Part shown: positions 51,979 through 61,370 of the stretch, piece after piece
How the letters are laid out: each line of letters starts with the position of its first letter
Position numbering within the stretch: position 1 is the first letter of the stretch
From: CAVRQM01 sp963732775
GTDB lineage: Bacteria > Pseudomonadota > Alphaproteobacteria > Acetobacterales > Acetobacteraceae
Length of the DNA stretch: 64,000 nucleotides
Direction: 5' to 3'
Assembly: GCA_963732775.1 (NCBI GenBank)
Contig: CAVTAR010000003.1
Location: forward strand, 558,001 to 622,000
The notes under the pieces: model-generated
What the model was told of the DNA's origin: nothing
Database searches by the model: none
The model's input: only the letters and a program-made list of their open reading frames with translations
Program-made: the position numbers and the translations under genes

Positions 51979-53001
51979 ATGGGCGATGTACCCGCCGTGC
52001 CAGCCAATCGTCACCTCGTCCTGGGCGGCAGCGGCTTCATCGGCCGGCATCTGGCCCTGGCGCTGCTGCGCCGCGGCGAGACCGTCGTGGTCGCCGACCG
52101 CCACCCGCCGCGCGCGCTGCCCGCCGCCATGCTGCCCGCCGCCGCGCCGCGCGCCGCCTTCGTCGCGCTGGACCTGGCCACGGCCGACCTCGCGGCGCTG
52201 CTGCAGGACGGCGACGTGGTCCACCACTGCGCCTGGTCGACCATCCCGAAGACCGCCAACGACGACCCGCTCGCCGACCTCGACACCAACCTGCGCGGCA
52301 CCCTGCGGCTGCTGGACGCGCTGGCCGCCCGCGCCGGCACCCGGCTGGTGTTCGCCTCCTCGGGCGGCACCGTCTACGGCCGGCTGCGCGAGACGCCGGT
52401 GCGCGAGGACCATCCGCTCGACCCGATCACCGCCTACGGCGTCTCGAAGCTCGCGGCGGAGAAGTACATCGGCTTCTACCGCGCGAGCCGCGGCCTCGAT
52501 GCCCGCATCGCCCGCATCTCCAACCCCTACGGCATCGGCCAGGACCCGTGGCGCAAGCAGGGGGCGGCCAGCGTGTTCCTGCACCGCGCCCTGGCCGGCC
52601 AGCCGATCGAGGTCTGGGGCGACGGCAGCGTGGTGCGCGACTACCTGCACGTCGCCGACCTCACCGCCGGCCTGCTGGCGCTCGCCGACGCCCCGGCGAC
52701 CGCCTCGGGCCCGGCCGTGTTCAACCTCGGCAGCGGCGAGGGCGTGTCCATCGACCGGCTGCTCGCCGCCTTGGGCGCGCGGCTGCAGCGGGCGCTGGCG
52801 GTCGACTACCTCGGCGCCCGCGCCTTCGACGTGCCGGTCAACGTGCTCGACATCTCCCGCGCCCGTGAGCATCTCGGCTGGTCGCCGCGGCTCGACCTCG
52901 CCGCCGGGCTCGACCGCGCGGTCCTCGACCACGCCGCCGGCCTGCGCGACCACTCGACGCTGCTGGACGAGGCCGCGGGCGCTCGCCGCGCCGCCGCCTG
53001 A
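51979..53001 (+). CDS. NAD-dependent nucleotide-sugar epimerase/dehydratase
   Basis: The 340-residue extended SDR has HLVLGGSGFIGRHLALALL near its start, VVHHCAWSTIPKTANDDPL, VFASSGGTVYGRLRETPV (Ser/Thr and Tyr), ITAYGVSKLAAEKY (YxxxK) and NPYGIGQDPWRKQGA. This is a UDP/dTDP-sugar epimerase-type enzyme for surface polysaccharide precursors. GTG 51964 gives five more residues but ATG 51979 is closer to the family start. It opens the glycan block running to 57.7 kb. Confidence 0.85.
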   Translation: MGDVPAVPANRHLVLGGSGFIGRHLALALLRRGETVVVADRHPPRALPAAMLPAAAPRAAFVALDLATADLAALLQDGDVVHHCAWSTIPKTANDDPLADLDTNLRGTLRLLDALAARAGTRLVFASSGGTVYGRLRETPVREDHPLDPITAYGVSKLAAEKYIGFYRASRGLDARIARISNPYGIGQDPWRKQGAASVFLHRALAGQPIEVWGDGSVVRDYLHVADLTAGLLALADAPATASGPAVFNLGSGEGVSIDRLLAALGARLQRALAVDYLGARAFDVPVNVLDISRAREHLGWSPRLDLAAGLDRAVLDHAAGLRDHSTLLDEAAGARRAAA

Positions 53002-53010
53002 ACCTTCTCG

Positions 53011-54015
53011 TCAGGCCGGCGCCAGCTTGCGGCGCAGGAACTCGATCTGCACGCGCATCAGCTTCTCGCGCGTCTCGGCGCGCCGCAGCGCCGCCCGCAG
53101 CGCCTCCGCCTCGGCCAGCGCCAGCGGCAGCGCGGCCGGGTCCACCGGCGGCTCCACCGGGGCCGCCGCCTGGCTCTCCAGCTCGCCCACCCGGGCCGTC
53201 GCCACGCGCAGCTCCTGCTGCACGTAGGCGAATTCCTGGCTGTCGTCGCAGACGCTGAGGCGCAGCGCCGGCAGCGCGGCGTCGCTCGCCACCGCCAGCA
53301 GGTAGAACCGGCCGAGGTCGCCGTCGCGCCGCACGTACGAGCGCAGGTCGGTGGTCTGCAGCAGCTCCACCGCGCCAGCCTGCACGCCGTCCTCCGGGGC
53401 GATCACCGAGCCATAGAGGAACCGCTGCTCCAGCAGCGCCACGTGGCGGAACCGCTGGGCCAGCAGGTCGCGGAACTCGCCGGCGTCCAGCTCGCGCACG
53501 TGGAACGGGTTTCCCTCGTGCCAGGCGCCGTCCTCGGCGCGCGCGTTTGGGGTGGAGATCAGCAGCACCCCGTCCGGGCGCAGCACCCGGCGCAGCTCGG
53601 CCACCGCCTCGGCCTGCTGGGCGACGTGCTCCAGCGTCTCGAAGCACGCCACCACGTCGAACGCCTGGTCGGCCGCCGGCACCGCCGTCACGCTGCCCTC
53701 GAGAAACCGGCACGCCGCGGTCGCATAGCGCCGGTTCGCGTGCGCCACCACCTCGGCGGCGATGTCGACGCCCACGACGCTGCGCGCGACCTGCGCCAGC
53801 GCGTGGCTGCCGTAGCCCTCGCCGCAGGCGATATCCAGCACGTCACGCCCGGCCGCGAAGCGGTGCGCCAGCAGGTAGCGGTGGTAGTGCTCCGAGCGGA
53901 TGTGCCCCGGAATGCCCGGCACGTAGCGTTCGCCGGTGAACTCCATGTCGAGTTCGCCGGCCGGGAACTCGACCCGGCCCGCGCCGCCGTCCATGGCCGT
54001 GTTCGCACCATCCAT
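53011..54015 (-). CDS. Class I SAM-dependent methyltransferase with C-terminal coil
   Basis: The 334-residue protein has FTGERYVPGIPGHIRSEHYH before the SAM motif GRDVLDIACGEGYGSHALA, VVGVDIAAEVVAHANRRY and FDVVACFETLEHV. This is the type frequently encoded in lipopolysaccharide and capsule loci. The last ~90 residues (VQQELRVATARVGELESQ, LAEAEALRAALRRAETREKL) form a coiled coil. ATG 54015 is used; ATG 53994 is an alternative. It converges with the epimerase gene (9-nt gap) and diverges from the large RgpF-type gene. Confidence 0.85.
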   Translation of the reverse strand: MDGANTAMDGGAGRVEFPAGELDMEFTGERYVPGIPGHIRSEHYHRYLLAHRFAAGRDVLDIACGEGYGSHALAQVARSVVGVDIAAEVVAHANRRYATAACRFLEGSVTAVPAADQAFDVVACFETLEHVAQQAEAVAELRRVLRPDGVLLISTPNARAEDGAWHEGNPFHVRELDAGEFRDLLAQRFRHVALLEQRFLYGSVIAPEDGVQAGAVELLQTTDLRSYVRRDGDLGRFYLLAVASDAALPALRLSVCDDSQEFAYVQQELRVATARVGELESQAAAPVEPPVDPAALPLALAEAEALRAALRRAETREKLMRVQIEFLRRKLAPA

Positions 54016-54088
54016 GCCGGGGCCGCCCTCGCCTTGTCGCCTGTGCAGGCCTCCCTTAAAGCACTCGCACGTCGGTCGTGGCGAATCG

Positions 54089-54120
54089 CACAGCGGGCGG
54101 ACCACACAGCGGGCGGACCA
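54089..54120. repeat. 16-bp perfect tandem duplication
   Basis: CACAGCGGGCGGACCA occurs twice head-to-tail in the 111-nt gap between the methyltransferase and RgpF-type genes, directly before the latter's start. Confidence 0.85.
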
Positions 54121-54126
54121 CCGGCG

Positions 54127-57100
54127 ATGTCTGCAGCCTTCTCCTCCCCCTCCCTGCCAGCCGTCGCGCCGCGCGCCCGGCGCGACCCGCGCTGGTGGTG
54201 GCGCCACCTCGACGACTGGCGCGTCGTGCGCGGCTCGGCGCTGTTCGCCGCGGACTGGTATCGCGCGCGCTACCCGGACGTGGCGGCGGCGCGGCGCGAC
54301 CCGGCCCGCCACTACGTCCTGGCCGGCGCCGCCGAGGGCCGCGACCCGGGGCCGGACTTCGACACCGCGTTCTACCTGCGCGCCAACCCCGACGTCGCCC
54401 GCGCCGGGCTGAACCCGCTGGTCCACTACCTGCGCGCCGGCCGCGGCGAGGGGCGGCGGTCGCGCAGCGCCACGCTGGGCGCGCAGGTCGCGGCACTCGC
54501 CGCCAGCGGCCTGTTCGACCCGCCCTGGTATGTCCGCCAGCTCGCCGCCCCGCTCGCCGTGGTCGAGCCGATCCAGCACTACCTGGAGCACGGCGCCGCG
54601 GCCGGCCTGTCGCCCGGGCCCGGCTTCGACGGCCCGGCCTACCTCGAGCGCTATCCGGACGTGGCGCAAGCCGGCGCGAACCCGCTGCTGCACTACGTGC
54701 AGTCGGGGCGGGCCGAGGGCCGGGCCGCCACCAGCGTCGCCCGCGCCACCGCCCGGCGGGCGGTGCTCGGCAGCGGGCATTTCGACGCCGCCTGGTACGC
54801 CCGCCGCCACGCGCTCGACCCGGGCGGCGTCGACCCGCTGGACGATTATCTCGACCAGCCCTGGCCGCCATCCCGCGCGCCGGGGCCGATGTTCGACCCG
54901 GCGTGGTACCTCGGCCACTACCCCGACACCGCCGATGACCGCCTCGACCCGCTGGTGCACTACGCCCGCCACGGCGCCGCCGAGGGCCGCAGCGCGCGCA
55001 ACCTCGGCGCGACCGACACGCCGGGCGAGACCCGGCCGGTGCTCTGGGCCAAACAGCTCCCCCTCCCGCCGTCGGGCGCGCCGCCGATCCGCTCGATCGT
55101 GGTCGTCGTGCACGCCTTCTACCCGGAGATCTTCCCCGAGATCGTCGAGCGGCTGCGCCACCTGCCGATGCCGTTTACGCTGCTGGTCGGCGTGCCCGAC
55201 GAGGCCGCCCGCGCGGCGGCGGTGGCGCGGGTCGCGGCGGTGCTCGGCATCGCCTGCGACTGCCGCGTGGTGCCCAACCGCGGCCGCAACTTCGGCAGCC
55301 TCATCGCCGAGTTCGGCGCCGAGGTGCTGCGCCACGACGTCGTGCTGCACCTGCACACCAAGCGCTCGCTCTACTCCGGCTACGACCGCGCCGGCTGGCG
55401 CGCCTCGCTCTACCAGGGCCTGATCGGCTCGGCGCCGCTGGTGCGCGGCATCCTCGGCCTGATGCAGGACGACCCGAGGCTCGGCCTCTGCTACCCGCAG
55501 GCCTTCGACGACGTGCCGTACTGGGCGCACCACTGGCTGCGCAACGCGGGCGTCGGCCAGCACCTGCTGGCGCGGGTGGGCGTGCCGGCCGAGATCGTGC
55601 GCGGCCTGATCGACTACCCGGTCGGCGCCATGTTCTGGGCGCGCGTCGACGCGATCCGCCCGCTGCTCGCCGCCGGCCTCGGCTTCGACGACTTCCCCGA
55701 GGAACTCGGCCAGACCGACGGCACGCTCGCCCATGCCTGCGAGCGCGCCGTCGGCGTGATCGCCCGGGCGCGAGGCTACGGCTTCTGCGAGATCGACCAC
55801 GAGCAGGGCATCTTCCGCCATTCCTGGAGCGAGCGCGGCGCCTGGCGCTACCACCCAAACGCCGAGACGCTGCGCGCGCTCGCCACGCCCGAACGGGTGG
55901 TCTCGTTCGACGTGTTCGACACCCTGCTGACGCGCCCGGCGATGCAGCCCGACGCCGCCCTGCACCTGGTCGGCCACCGCCTGCGGCTCGAAGTGCCCGA
56001 GGCCGAGGACTTCTTCGCCCGCCGCAAGCAGGCCGAGGCGGACGCCCGCGCCGACCGCTTCGGCCAGGGCGATGTGGGGTTCGCCGAGATCTATGGCTCC
56101 TGGCGGCGCGACGCCGCGGTCTGGCGGCCCGAGACGGTGCAGCGGGCCGCCGAGCTCGAACTGGCCATGGAGGCCGCCCTGCTGCGGCCGCGGCCCGGCA
56201 TGGTCGAGGCGTTCGCCGCCGCCGCCGCGACCAACCGAGTCATCCTCATCAGCGATACCTACTTCCCGCCCGACTTCCTGATGCAACAGCTGCACCGGCA
56301 CGGCTTCCCGGTCACGCCCGACCAGGCCTACTTCTCTTGCGAGCAGCGCGCCCGCAAGGACCGCGGCGACCTGTGGCCGCTCGTGCTGCGCCGCGAGCGG
56401 CTCGGGGTGGACCAGCTGCTGCACGTCGGCGACAACCCGCAATCGGACGCGCAGGCCGCCGGCGACCTCGGCATCCCCTGCTACCACGTCATGGCGCCCG
56501 CCGACCTGATCGAGGCGTGGGGCTTCGTGCCGAGCCCCGCGCCGCCCGTGCGCCGCTGGCCCGGCGAACTGGTGGTGGGCCCCGCCGTGCTGCGGCTGGC
56601 CGGCGACCCGTTCCAGGCCGGCCGCCCGTCGCGCCCGCCCTGCCTGCGCGACGCCGCCGACGTCGGCTACACCATCTTCGGGCCGCCGATGTTCCTGTTC
56701 ACGTCATGGCTCGCCCGCCACCCGGCATTGCGCGAGGTCGACCACCTCTATTTCTGTTCGCGCGAGGGCTACGCGCTGCGCCGCGCCTACGAGCTGGTGC
56801 GCCAGGCCGTCGGCGAGCGCGAGGGCCTCCCGGCCTCCAGCTACTTCTACACCTCGCGCCGCCTGGTGCTGGCGGCGTCGCAGGCGGTCGCCTTCGAGCC
56901 GGAACGCGTGGTGGGCGGGCCGGCGTTCCAGGGCGACCTGCACGGCCTCGTGCTGCACCGGCTCGGCCTCGACCTCAGCCCGGAGCACGACGTCGCCGAC
57001 TGGCGCATCGACCTGCCGCGCGACGCCGAGATCGTCGCCCGCGCGCTGGCCGCGCTGCGCGACCCGATCGTCGCCCACGGCGAGGCCGACCGAAGCCGCC

Positions 57101-57690
57101 TGCTGGCCTATGCGCGGCAAACTGGCATGCTCGGAGCATCGATGCCTGGCGTGGTGGACGTCGGCTACTCCGCCACCATCCAGGCGGGCCTGCAGCGCGT
57201 GCTGCGCCAGCCGCTCGCCGGCTTCTACCTCGGCACCTACGCCACCGCGAACCAGGTGGAGGCGCAGGGCGGCGTCGCCTTCGGCTGCCTCGACGAGGGC
57301 ATCGTGCCGTGGACCTCGCGCCAGCCGATGCTGCGCCAGTCGCTCATCACCGAGGCTTTCCTCACCGCCCCGCACGGCCAGGTGCTCACCTTCGAGGAGC
57401 AGCCCGACGGCGCCATGCGGCCGCTGTTTAAGCCGCCCTCGCTCGACCTCGCGGCGGCCGCCCAGCTCGAGCAGCTGCACGACGGCGCCATCGCCTATTG
57501 CCGCGAACTGCTGGAGACCTTCGGGGCGGACCTGGTGTGGGCCGACATCGACCTGCACCAGCCGCAGGAGTTCATGCGCATGCTGCAGGCCGGCGACCTG
57601 CGCATCCCCCCCGAGGTCGCCGCCGTGCTGCGCGTGGAGGACGATTTCTCCGGCACCCCGGAACGCCTCGTCGGCGCGAACCTGGTCTGA
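54127..57690 (+). CDS. Giant RgpF/HAD surface-glycan protein with FDxxWYLxxYPDV repeats
   Basis: This 1187-residue protein starts at ATG 54127. Residues ~36-300 hold about six repeats of the pattern W/FYxxxYPDV...NPLxHYxxxGxxEGR, e.g. ADWYRARYPDV, TAFYLRANPDV and PAYLERYPDV. Residues ~320-560 match the rhamnan-synthesis RgpF domain (RSIVVVVHAFYPEIFPEIVE, NRGRNFGSLIAEFG, LHLHTKRS). A HAD-type capsular domain follows: VVSFDVFDTLLTRP (nucleophile Asp, ~595), VILISDTYFP, HLYFCSREGYALRRAYELV (~871) and VVDVGYSATIQ (~1009). It probably glycosylates or modifies a cell-surface polysaccharide; the precise activity is unknown. Confidence 0.85.
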   Translation: MSAAFSSPSLPAVAPRARRDPRWWWRHLDDWRVVRGSALFAADWYRARYPDVAAARRDPARHYVLAGAAEGRDPGPDFDTAFYLRANPDVARAGLNPLVHYLRAGRGEGRRSRSATLGAQVAALAASGLFDPPWYVRQLAAPLAVVEPIQHYLEHGAAAGLSPGPGFDGPAYLERYPDVAQAGANPLLHYVQSGRAEGRAATSVARATARRAVLGSGHFDAAWYARRHALDPGGVDPLDDYLDQPWPPSRAPGPMFDPAWYLGHYPDTADDRLDPLVHYARHGAAEGRSARNLGATDTPGETRPVLWAKQLPLPPSGAPPIRSIVVVVHAFYPEIFPEIVERLRHLPMPFTLLVGVPDEAARAAAVARVAAVLGIACDCRVVPNRGRNFGSLIAEFGAEVLRHDVVLHLHTKRSLYSGYDRAGWRASLYQGLIGSAPLVRGILGLMQDDPRLGLCYPQAFDDVPYWAHHWLRNAGVGQHLLARVGVPAEIVRGLIDYPVGAMFWARVDAIRPLLAAGLGFDDFPEELGQTDGTLAHACERAVGVIARARGYGFCEIDHEQGIFRHSWSERGAWRYHPNAETLRALATPERVVSFDVFDTLLTRPAMQPDAALHLVGHRLRLEVPEAEDFFARRKQAEADARADRFGQGDVGFAEIYGSWRRDAAVWRPETVQRAAELELAMEAALLRPRPGMVEAFAAAAATNRVILISDTYFPPDFLMQQLHRHGFPVTPDQAYFSCEQRARKDRGDLWPLVLRRERLGVDQLLHVGDNPQSDAQAAGDLGIPCYHVMAPADLIEAWGFVPSPAPPVRRWPGELVVGPAVLRLAGDPFQAGRPSRPPCLRDAADVGYTIFGPPMFLFTSWLARHPALREVDHLYFCSREGYALRRAYELVRQAVGEREGLPASSYFYTSRRLVLAASQAVAFEPERVVGGPAFQGDLHGLVLHRLGLDLSPEHDVADWRIDLPRDAEIVARALAALRDPIVAHGEADRSRLLAYARQTGMLGASMPGVVDVGYSATIQAGLQRVLRQPLAGFYLGTYATANQVEAQGGVAFGCLDEGIVPWTSRQPMLRQSLITEAFLTAPHGQVLTFEEQPDGAMRPLFKPPSLDLAAAAQLEQLHDGAIAYCRELLETFGADLVWADIDLHQPQEFMRMLQAGDLRIPPEVAAVLRVEDDFSGTPERLVGANLV

Positions 57691-57743
57691 TCCCGCCTGA
57701 CCCCCGACGGTGCCGCCGCCACCCGACTTGTGTGCTCGGGCCT

Positions 57744-57847
57744 CGCCCCCCCACCCGGCCCTCCGGGCCACCCTCCCCACAGGGGGGAGGGAGATTTCTT
57801 TCCCTTCCCTTCATGGGGAGGGTGGCCCGAGGGGCCGGGTGGGGTTG
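57744..57847. repeat. Palindromic intergenic repeat, family B copy 4
   Basis: Complementary arms CACCCGGCCCTCCGGGCCAC and its complement around GGAGGGAGATTTCTTTCC, the latter identical to the 41032 copy. Lies after the RgpF-type gene. Confidence 0.85.
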
Positions 57848-57921
57848 CCGGCAACACACTCCAAGCCACCCAAACCACGCTCCCGCTTGACTTCCACCAC
57901 CGCATCGTTCATGTTCCGTTC

Positions 57922-58593
57922 GTGCCCACCCTCCCATCCCCACCCGCCCTGCTGGACCTCTCGCGCCAGTTCGGCCTGATCTGGACCATGCTGACCCGAG
58001 GCCTCGGCCTCTGGGAATCGCGGGAGCGATCGAGTCCGCTGCCGGGGCTGGCCTACCGCCGGGCCAGCCGCCTGGTCGCCCGCCTGCAAGCCCTCCTCGC
58101 CCTGCTCGCCGCCGGCCGCCTGCCCCGGGTGCATCCTCCCCGACCGCCCCGGCCGCCCCGCCCGCCCAGCCCGGCACCAGCCGCCGAAGCTCCGCCCCCG
58201 GAGGCGGCCCCGCCAAGACCGCCGCGCCTGCCGCGACGCGTCGGCTGGCTGATGGCCCGTGGCATCGAGATCCGCTGGGCCGCAGGGCCATTCCGGCACT
58301 GGCTGCAGGACCCGCAGGTGCAAGCCTTGCTGGCCCAGGTGCCGCAGGCCCGCAGGCCGCTGGCCGCCCTGTGCCGGATGCTCGCCATCCCGCCCTGGCC
58401 GCACCCACCCGACGGCCCGCTCCCCCAGCCGAAGCCCCGGGTGAGGAAGCCGAGGCCGAAGAAGCCCCGGCGGCCGACCCTGGCCGAGGACCGGGCGGCC
58501 TGCTGGCACCACCGCTGCATCGAGACCGACAGCGGCTTCGTCGATCCCAAGCGCCGTCCGTGGTGGATGCCGCCGCTGTCCAAGCGGCGATGA
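57922..58593 (+). CDS. Proline-rich hypothetical protein
   Basis: The 223-residue frame from GTG 57922 has a helix (LLDLSRQFGLIWTMLTRGLG), an alanine/leucine-rich part, a Pro/Arg-rich linker (PRPPRPPRPPSPAPAAEAPP) and a basic tail (PRVRKPRPKKPRRPT) ending WWMPPLSKRR. A composition-biased frame in a GC-rich genome could be spurious, but the ordered helix and conserved-looking CRMLAIPPWPHPP block argue for a gene. Not recognised; start uncertain (ATG 57987 is alternative). It follows a repeat and precedes a converging binding-protein gene. Confidence 0.45.
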   Translation: MPTLPSPPALLDLSRQFGLIWTMLTRGLGLWESRERSSPLPGLAYRRASRLVARLQALLALLAAGRLPRVHPPRPPRPPRPPSPAPAAEAPPPEAAPPRPPRLPRRVGWLMARGIEIRWAAGPFRHWLQDPQVQALLAQVPQARRPLAALCRMLAIPPWPHPPDGPLPQPKPRVRKPRPKKPRRPTLAEDRAACWHHRCIETDSGFVDPKRRPWWMPPLSKRR

Positions 58594-58648
58594 GACGGAC
58601 AGACCTCTGCACGTCCTAGTTGTTACGACGTCGCAACGTCCTAGCCCG

Positions 58649-59770
58649 TTACTTCACGATCCAGGTCTCGAACAGCTTGTCGAGCTTCGCCCCGTTGTCG
58701 CGCCAGAAGCCGTCGTCCAGCATCAGCGCCGCGGCCAGGTTCGCCGGCGCGCTGGGCGAGGCGGCCAGCAGCTCGGGCGCCAGCCCGTCATTGGCCCCCT
58801 GCGCCGCGCCGCCGAAGCCGCCCAGCGCCGGCAGCCGTCGCTGGTTCCGGGGCTCGGCCGCGAACACCAGGAACCTGCCCGCCGCCGCCGCGCCCGGGAC
58901 GCTCGCCGGGGGGCCCGCCGGGGCGGCCGTCGGGGCGGCCGTCGGGGCGGCCGGGGCCGCCCAGCTCTCGACGCTGGCCAGGCTGCCCGACCACTGGACC
59001 GCGAACCCGGGATGCGCGCCCGTGCCGCCCTCGCCCCGCTGGGCGGCGACGATGCTTTCGGCCGGCGCGCTGGTCATCAGCGCCTCGCCGCTCTCGAGCA
59101 GCTTCGCCGCCTCGTCGTCGGCCTGCCACCACACCAGGTAGGGCTTTAGCTGGTCGAGCTTGCGGAACGCCCGCTCCACCCCCGCGTCGCTGCGCAGCGT
59201 GGCGTAGATGTCGGCCGCCGCCACCCCGTCGGCCATCAGCGCGACCTCGAGGTTGCCGCGCGCGCCGCGCCGCAGGCCGCGCTTGCCGGGCACCTTGGCG
59301 ACGTCCCAGAACTCGCCCCAGCTCGGCGTCGCGGCGAACTTGTCGCGGTTCCACGCCAGCACCACGCTGCGCAGCACGGCGCCCACGCCGCAGTCGCTCG
59401 CCGTGCCGGCCACCTGCCGGTCGCGCCCGCCCAGCGCGGCCCAGTCGAGCTTGGCGAGCGTGCCGTCCTTGCAGCCCGACGCCAGCGCGTCCGCCGACAG
59501 CGCCAGCAGGTCGGCATGCGCCGCGCGGCCCGCCTCGATGCCGCCGTCGGTCAGCATCACGGCCACCGCGAGGCCGCTCGCGCTGGCGAACGGTGTCACG
59601 AAACCTTCTTGCAGCACATGCGCCAGCGGCCCGTCCGGCAGCGCCACGGTGAGGTCCGCGGCCAGGGCGCCGAACGCCGAGGCGGCGATCGAGGCGGCCA
59701 TCGCGGCGAATGCGATCAGCAGCAGGCCAGCCCGGTCCACCCCCACGACGAACGCTGAACGCAGGGTCAT
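58649..59770 (-). CDS. Periplasmic substrate-binding protein, PotD/Fbp type
   Basis: The 373-residue protein has a long signal peptide (ending near residue 38, GALAADLTV) and the extracellular solute-binding fold: GLAVAVMLTDGG, CGVGAVLRSVVLAWNRDKF, SWGEFWDVAKVPGKRGLR, LKPYLVWWQADDEAAKLLES and GEALMTSAPAES. These match PotD-like spermidine/putrescine or other cationic-solute binders. A low-complexity Ala/Pro stretch near residue 270 comes from a 12-bp-unit duplication in the DNA (58907-58960). No ABC permease or ATPase genes are nearby, so it is an orphan. Confidence 0.83.
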   Translation of the reverse strand: MTLRSAFVVGVDRAGLLLIAFAAMAASIAASAFGALAADLTVALPDGPLAHVLQEGFVTPFASASGLAVAVMLTDGGIEAGRAAHADLLALSADALASGCKDGTLAKLDWAALGGRDRQVAGTASDCGVGAVLRSVVLAWNRDKFAATPSWGEFWDVAKVPGKRGLRRGARGNLEVALMADGVAAADIYATLRSDAGVERAFRKLDQLKPYLVWWQADDEAAKLLESGEALMTSAPAESIVAAQRGEGGTGAHPGFAVQWSGSLASVESWAAPAAPTAAPTAAPAGPPASVPGAAAAGRFLVFAAEPRNQRRLPALGGFGGAAQGANDGLAPELLAASPSAPANLAAALMLDDGFWRDNGAKLDKLFETWIVK

Positions 59771-60053
59771 TCGCGGGCTGGTCCTGACGCTGAAAGGCCG
59801 ACGGCGGGAAGACTTGCGACACGGTAAGCGACGGCCCCTGCCCTAGCAACCGCCAGCGCCGCCCCGAACCCGCCCGCCGCCGGGTTTTCCACCGGCCCGG
59901 CCAGGCCCTCGTCCGCGCCGTGGCCGGGCAGCGCCCCGCGATCTGGACCATCGCCTTGCATGCACGACGCCATGCCAGCCCCGTCCCGGCACGGCAACCC
60001 TCACGCCGGGGTCGGCGTTGCACCGCCGACCGAAGCAACAAGGAGTGCACCAC

Positions 60054-60326
60054 ATGGCCACCTACAGCGGACGCCTGCGAGACGCGTCGTCGGACGCCAA
60101 CGAGCAGGTGCGCCAGCTGCGCTCGCAGGTCGACCAGCTGATGCGCGAGCGCGTCACCCCGGCGGTCTCCGACGTCGCGGGCCGCGCCCAGGACTATGCC
60201 CGCCACGCGCAGGATTTCGGGCGCGAGCAGGCCGAGGCGTTCTCCGGGCGGGTGCGCGACATGCCGCTCGCCTCGGTCCTGGTGGCCGCGGTGGCGGGCT
60301 ACCTGCTCGGCCGCATCGCGCGCTGA
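60054..60326 (+). CDS. Small ElaB/YqjD-like membrane-anchored protein
   Basis: The 90-residue product has an amphipathic coil (SDANEQVRQLRSQVDQLMRE, RAQDYARHAQDFGREQAEA) and one C-terminal transmembrane helix (ASVLVAAVAGYLLGRI). This matches the ElaB/YqjD/DUF883 type, inner-membrane proteins associated with stationary-phase ribosome binding in E. coli. AAGGAG precedes ATG 60054. Overlaps nothing; the next gene starts 2 nt downstream. Confidence 0.8.
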   Translation: MATYSGRLRDASSDANEQVRQLRSQVDQLMRERVTPAVSDVAGRAQDYARHAQDFGREQAEAFSGRVRDMPLASVLVAAVAGYLLGRIAR

Positions 60327-60328
60327 CC

Positions 60329-60739
60329 ATGCGCCTCGTCAGCCTCGGCCGCGTCGCGGCCCGCGCCGAGAAGCTGCGGCTTCAGCGGCTGGTCCGCCGC
60401 CAAGTGATGCGCGCGGCGATGGCCGCCGCCGCCGCGGTGTTCGCCCTGGCGCTGCTGGCCGCGCTGCACGTCGCGGGCGGGCTGGCACTGGCTCCGTCGG
60501 TGGGGCCGGTCTATGCCGCGCTGATCGTCGCCGCCGTCGACCTGGTGCTGGTGGCCGTCCTCGGCTTCCTCGCGGCCAGCGACCAGCCGGACCGCATCGA
60601 GCTGGAGGCGACCCGGGTGAGCCAGGAGGCGCGTGCCCAGATGGCCGAGGCCGCGATCATGGCCACGGTCATCGCCCCGGTGATGCGCCGGGTCGGCCTC
60701 GGCGTGGTAGATCGCCTGATCGGACGGTCGCGGCGCTAG
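60329..60739 (+). CDS. Small membrane protein, holin-X-like
   Basis: The 136-residue protein starts two nt after the YqjD-like stop. It has two transmembrane helices (MAAAAAVFALALLAALHVAGG and VYAALIVAAVDLVLVAVLGFL) after a basic N-terminus (RAEKLRLQRLVRRQ), the layout of the actinobacterial holin-X/YqjE-like group that commonly accompanies YqjD-like genes. The pair is likely one stress-response unit. Function uncertain. Confidence 0.72.
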   Translation: MRLVSLGRVAARAEKLRLQRLVRRQVMRAAMAAAAAVFALALLAALHVAGGLALAPSVGPVYAALIVAAVDLVLVAVLGFLAASDQPDRIELEATRVSQEARAQMAEAAIMATVIAPVMRRVGLGVVDRLIGRSRR

Positions 60740-60758
60740 CCGCGACCGCCTCCCCCGG

Positions 60759-61370
60759 TCACGCGCGGACGCCGGCGCCGGTGTGGCGCGAGCGCAGCCG
60801 CATCCCGAAGGCGATCATGGCGACGCCGAAGACTACCGCGTAGGCGCCGAGCCAGAGCGTCAGCACCACCGCGGCGGCGACCGGGAAGCTTGCCAGCAGC
60901 GCGCCCCAGACGATCGAGACGACGCCGCCCAGGCCGAGCAGCCAGTTGCCGTGGCCGCTGTGCAGCCGGAACGCGGCGGCCAGCATCAGCGCCCCGGTCA
61001 CGATCGCCCAGCCGGCCAGGATCCACACCCACACCGTGACCGCCAGGGCCGGCAGGGCCAGCGCGACCAGGCCCACCGCCAGGCCGGCCAGCCCCTCCAG
61101 CAGCAGCAGCACCCAGCGGCCGTGATGCGTCGCCGCGCGCGCCGCCGCGATCAGGGTGAACACGCCGTCGACGATGGCGTAGGTGCCGTAGACCAGCACC
61201 AGCGAGCCGAGCGCGATCCCGGGGTCGAGGAACGCGACCGCCCCGAACAGCAGGGCGGCGAGGCCGCGCAGCACCCAGGCCCACCAGACCCGCGCCAGCG
61301 CCCGGCTGCGCCCGACCCGCAGGTCGCCCCGGCCCGCGCCCGTGCTGGCCATCCCTCCCGAAGCACTCAT
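60759..61370 (-). CDS. HdeD-family membrane protein
   Basis: The 203-residue protein is strongly hydrophobic with about six helices (GLAALLFGAVAFLDPGIALG, LLLLEGLAGLAVGLVALALP, WILAGWAIVTGALMLAAA). The repeated pattern with a small internal Arg-Asp N-terminal tail fits the HdeD/DUF308 family, tied to acid resistance in E. coli. ATG 61370 follows AAAGGAG. It overlaps pssA by 4 nt and is the last gene of psd-pssA-HdeD. Confidence 0.82.
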   Translation of the reverse strand: MSASGGMASTGAGRGDLRVGRSRALARVWWAWVLRGLAALLFGAVAFLDPGIALGSLVLVYGTYAIVDGVFTLIAAARAATHHGRWVLLLLEGLAGLAVGLVALALPALAVTVWVWILAGWAIVTGALMLAAAFRLHSGHGNWLLGLGGVVSIVWGALLASFPVAAAVVLTLWLGAYAVVFGVAMIAFGMRLRSRHTGAGVRA

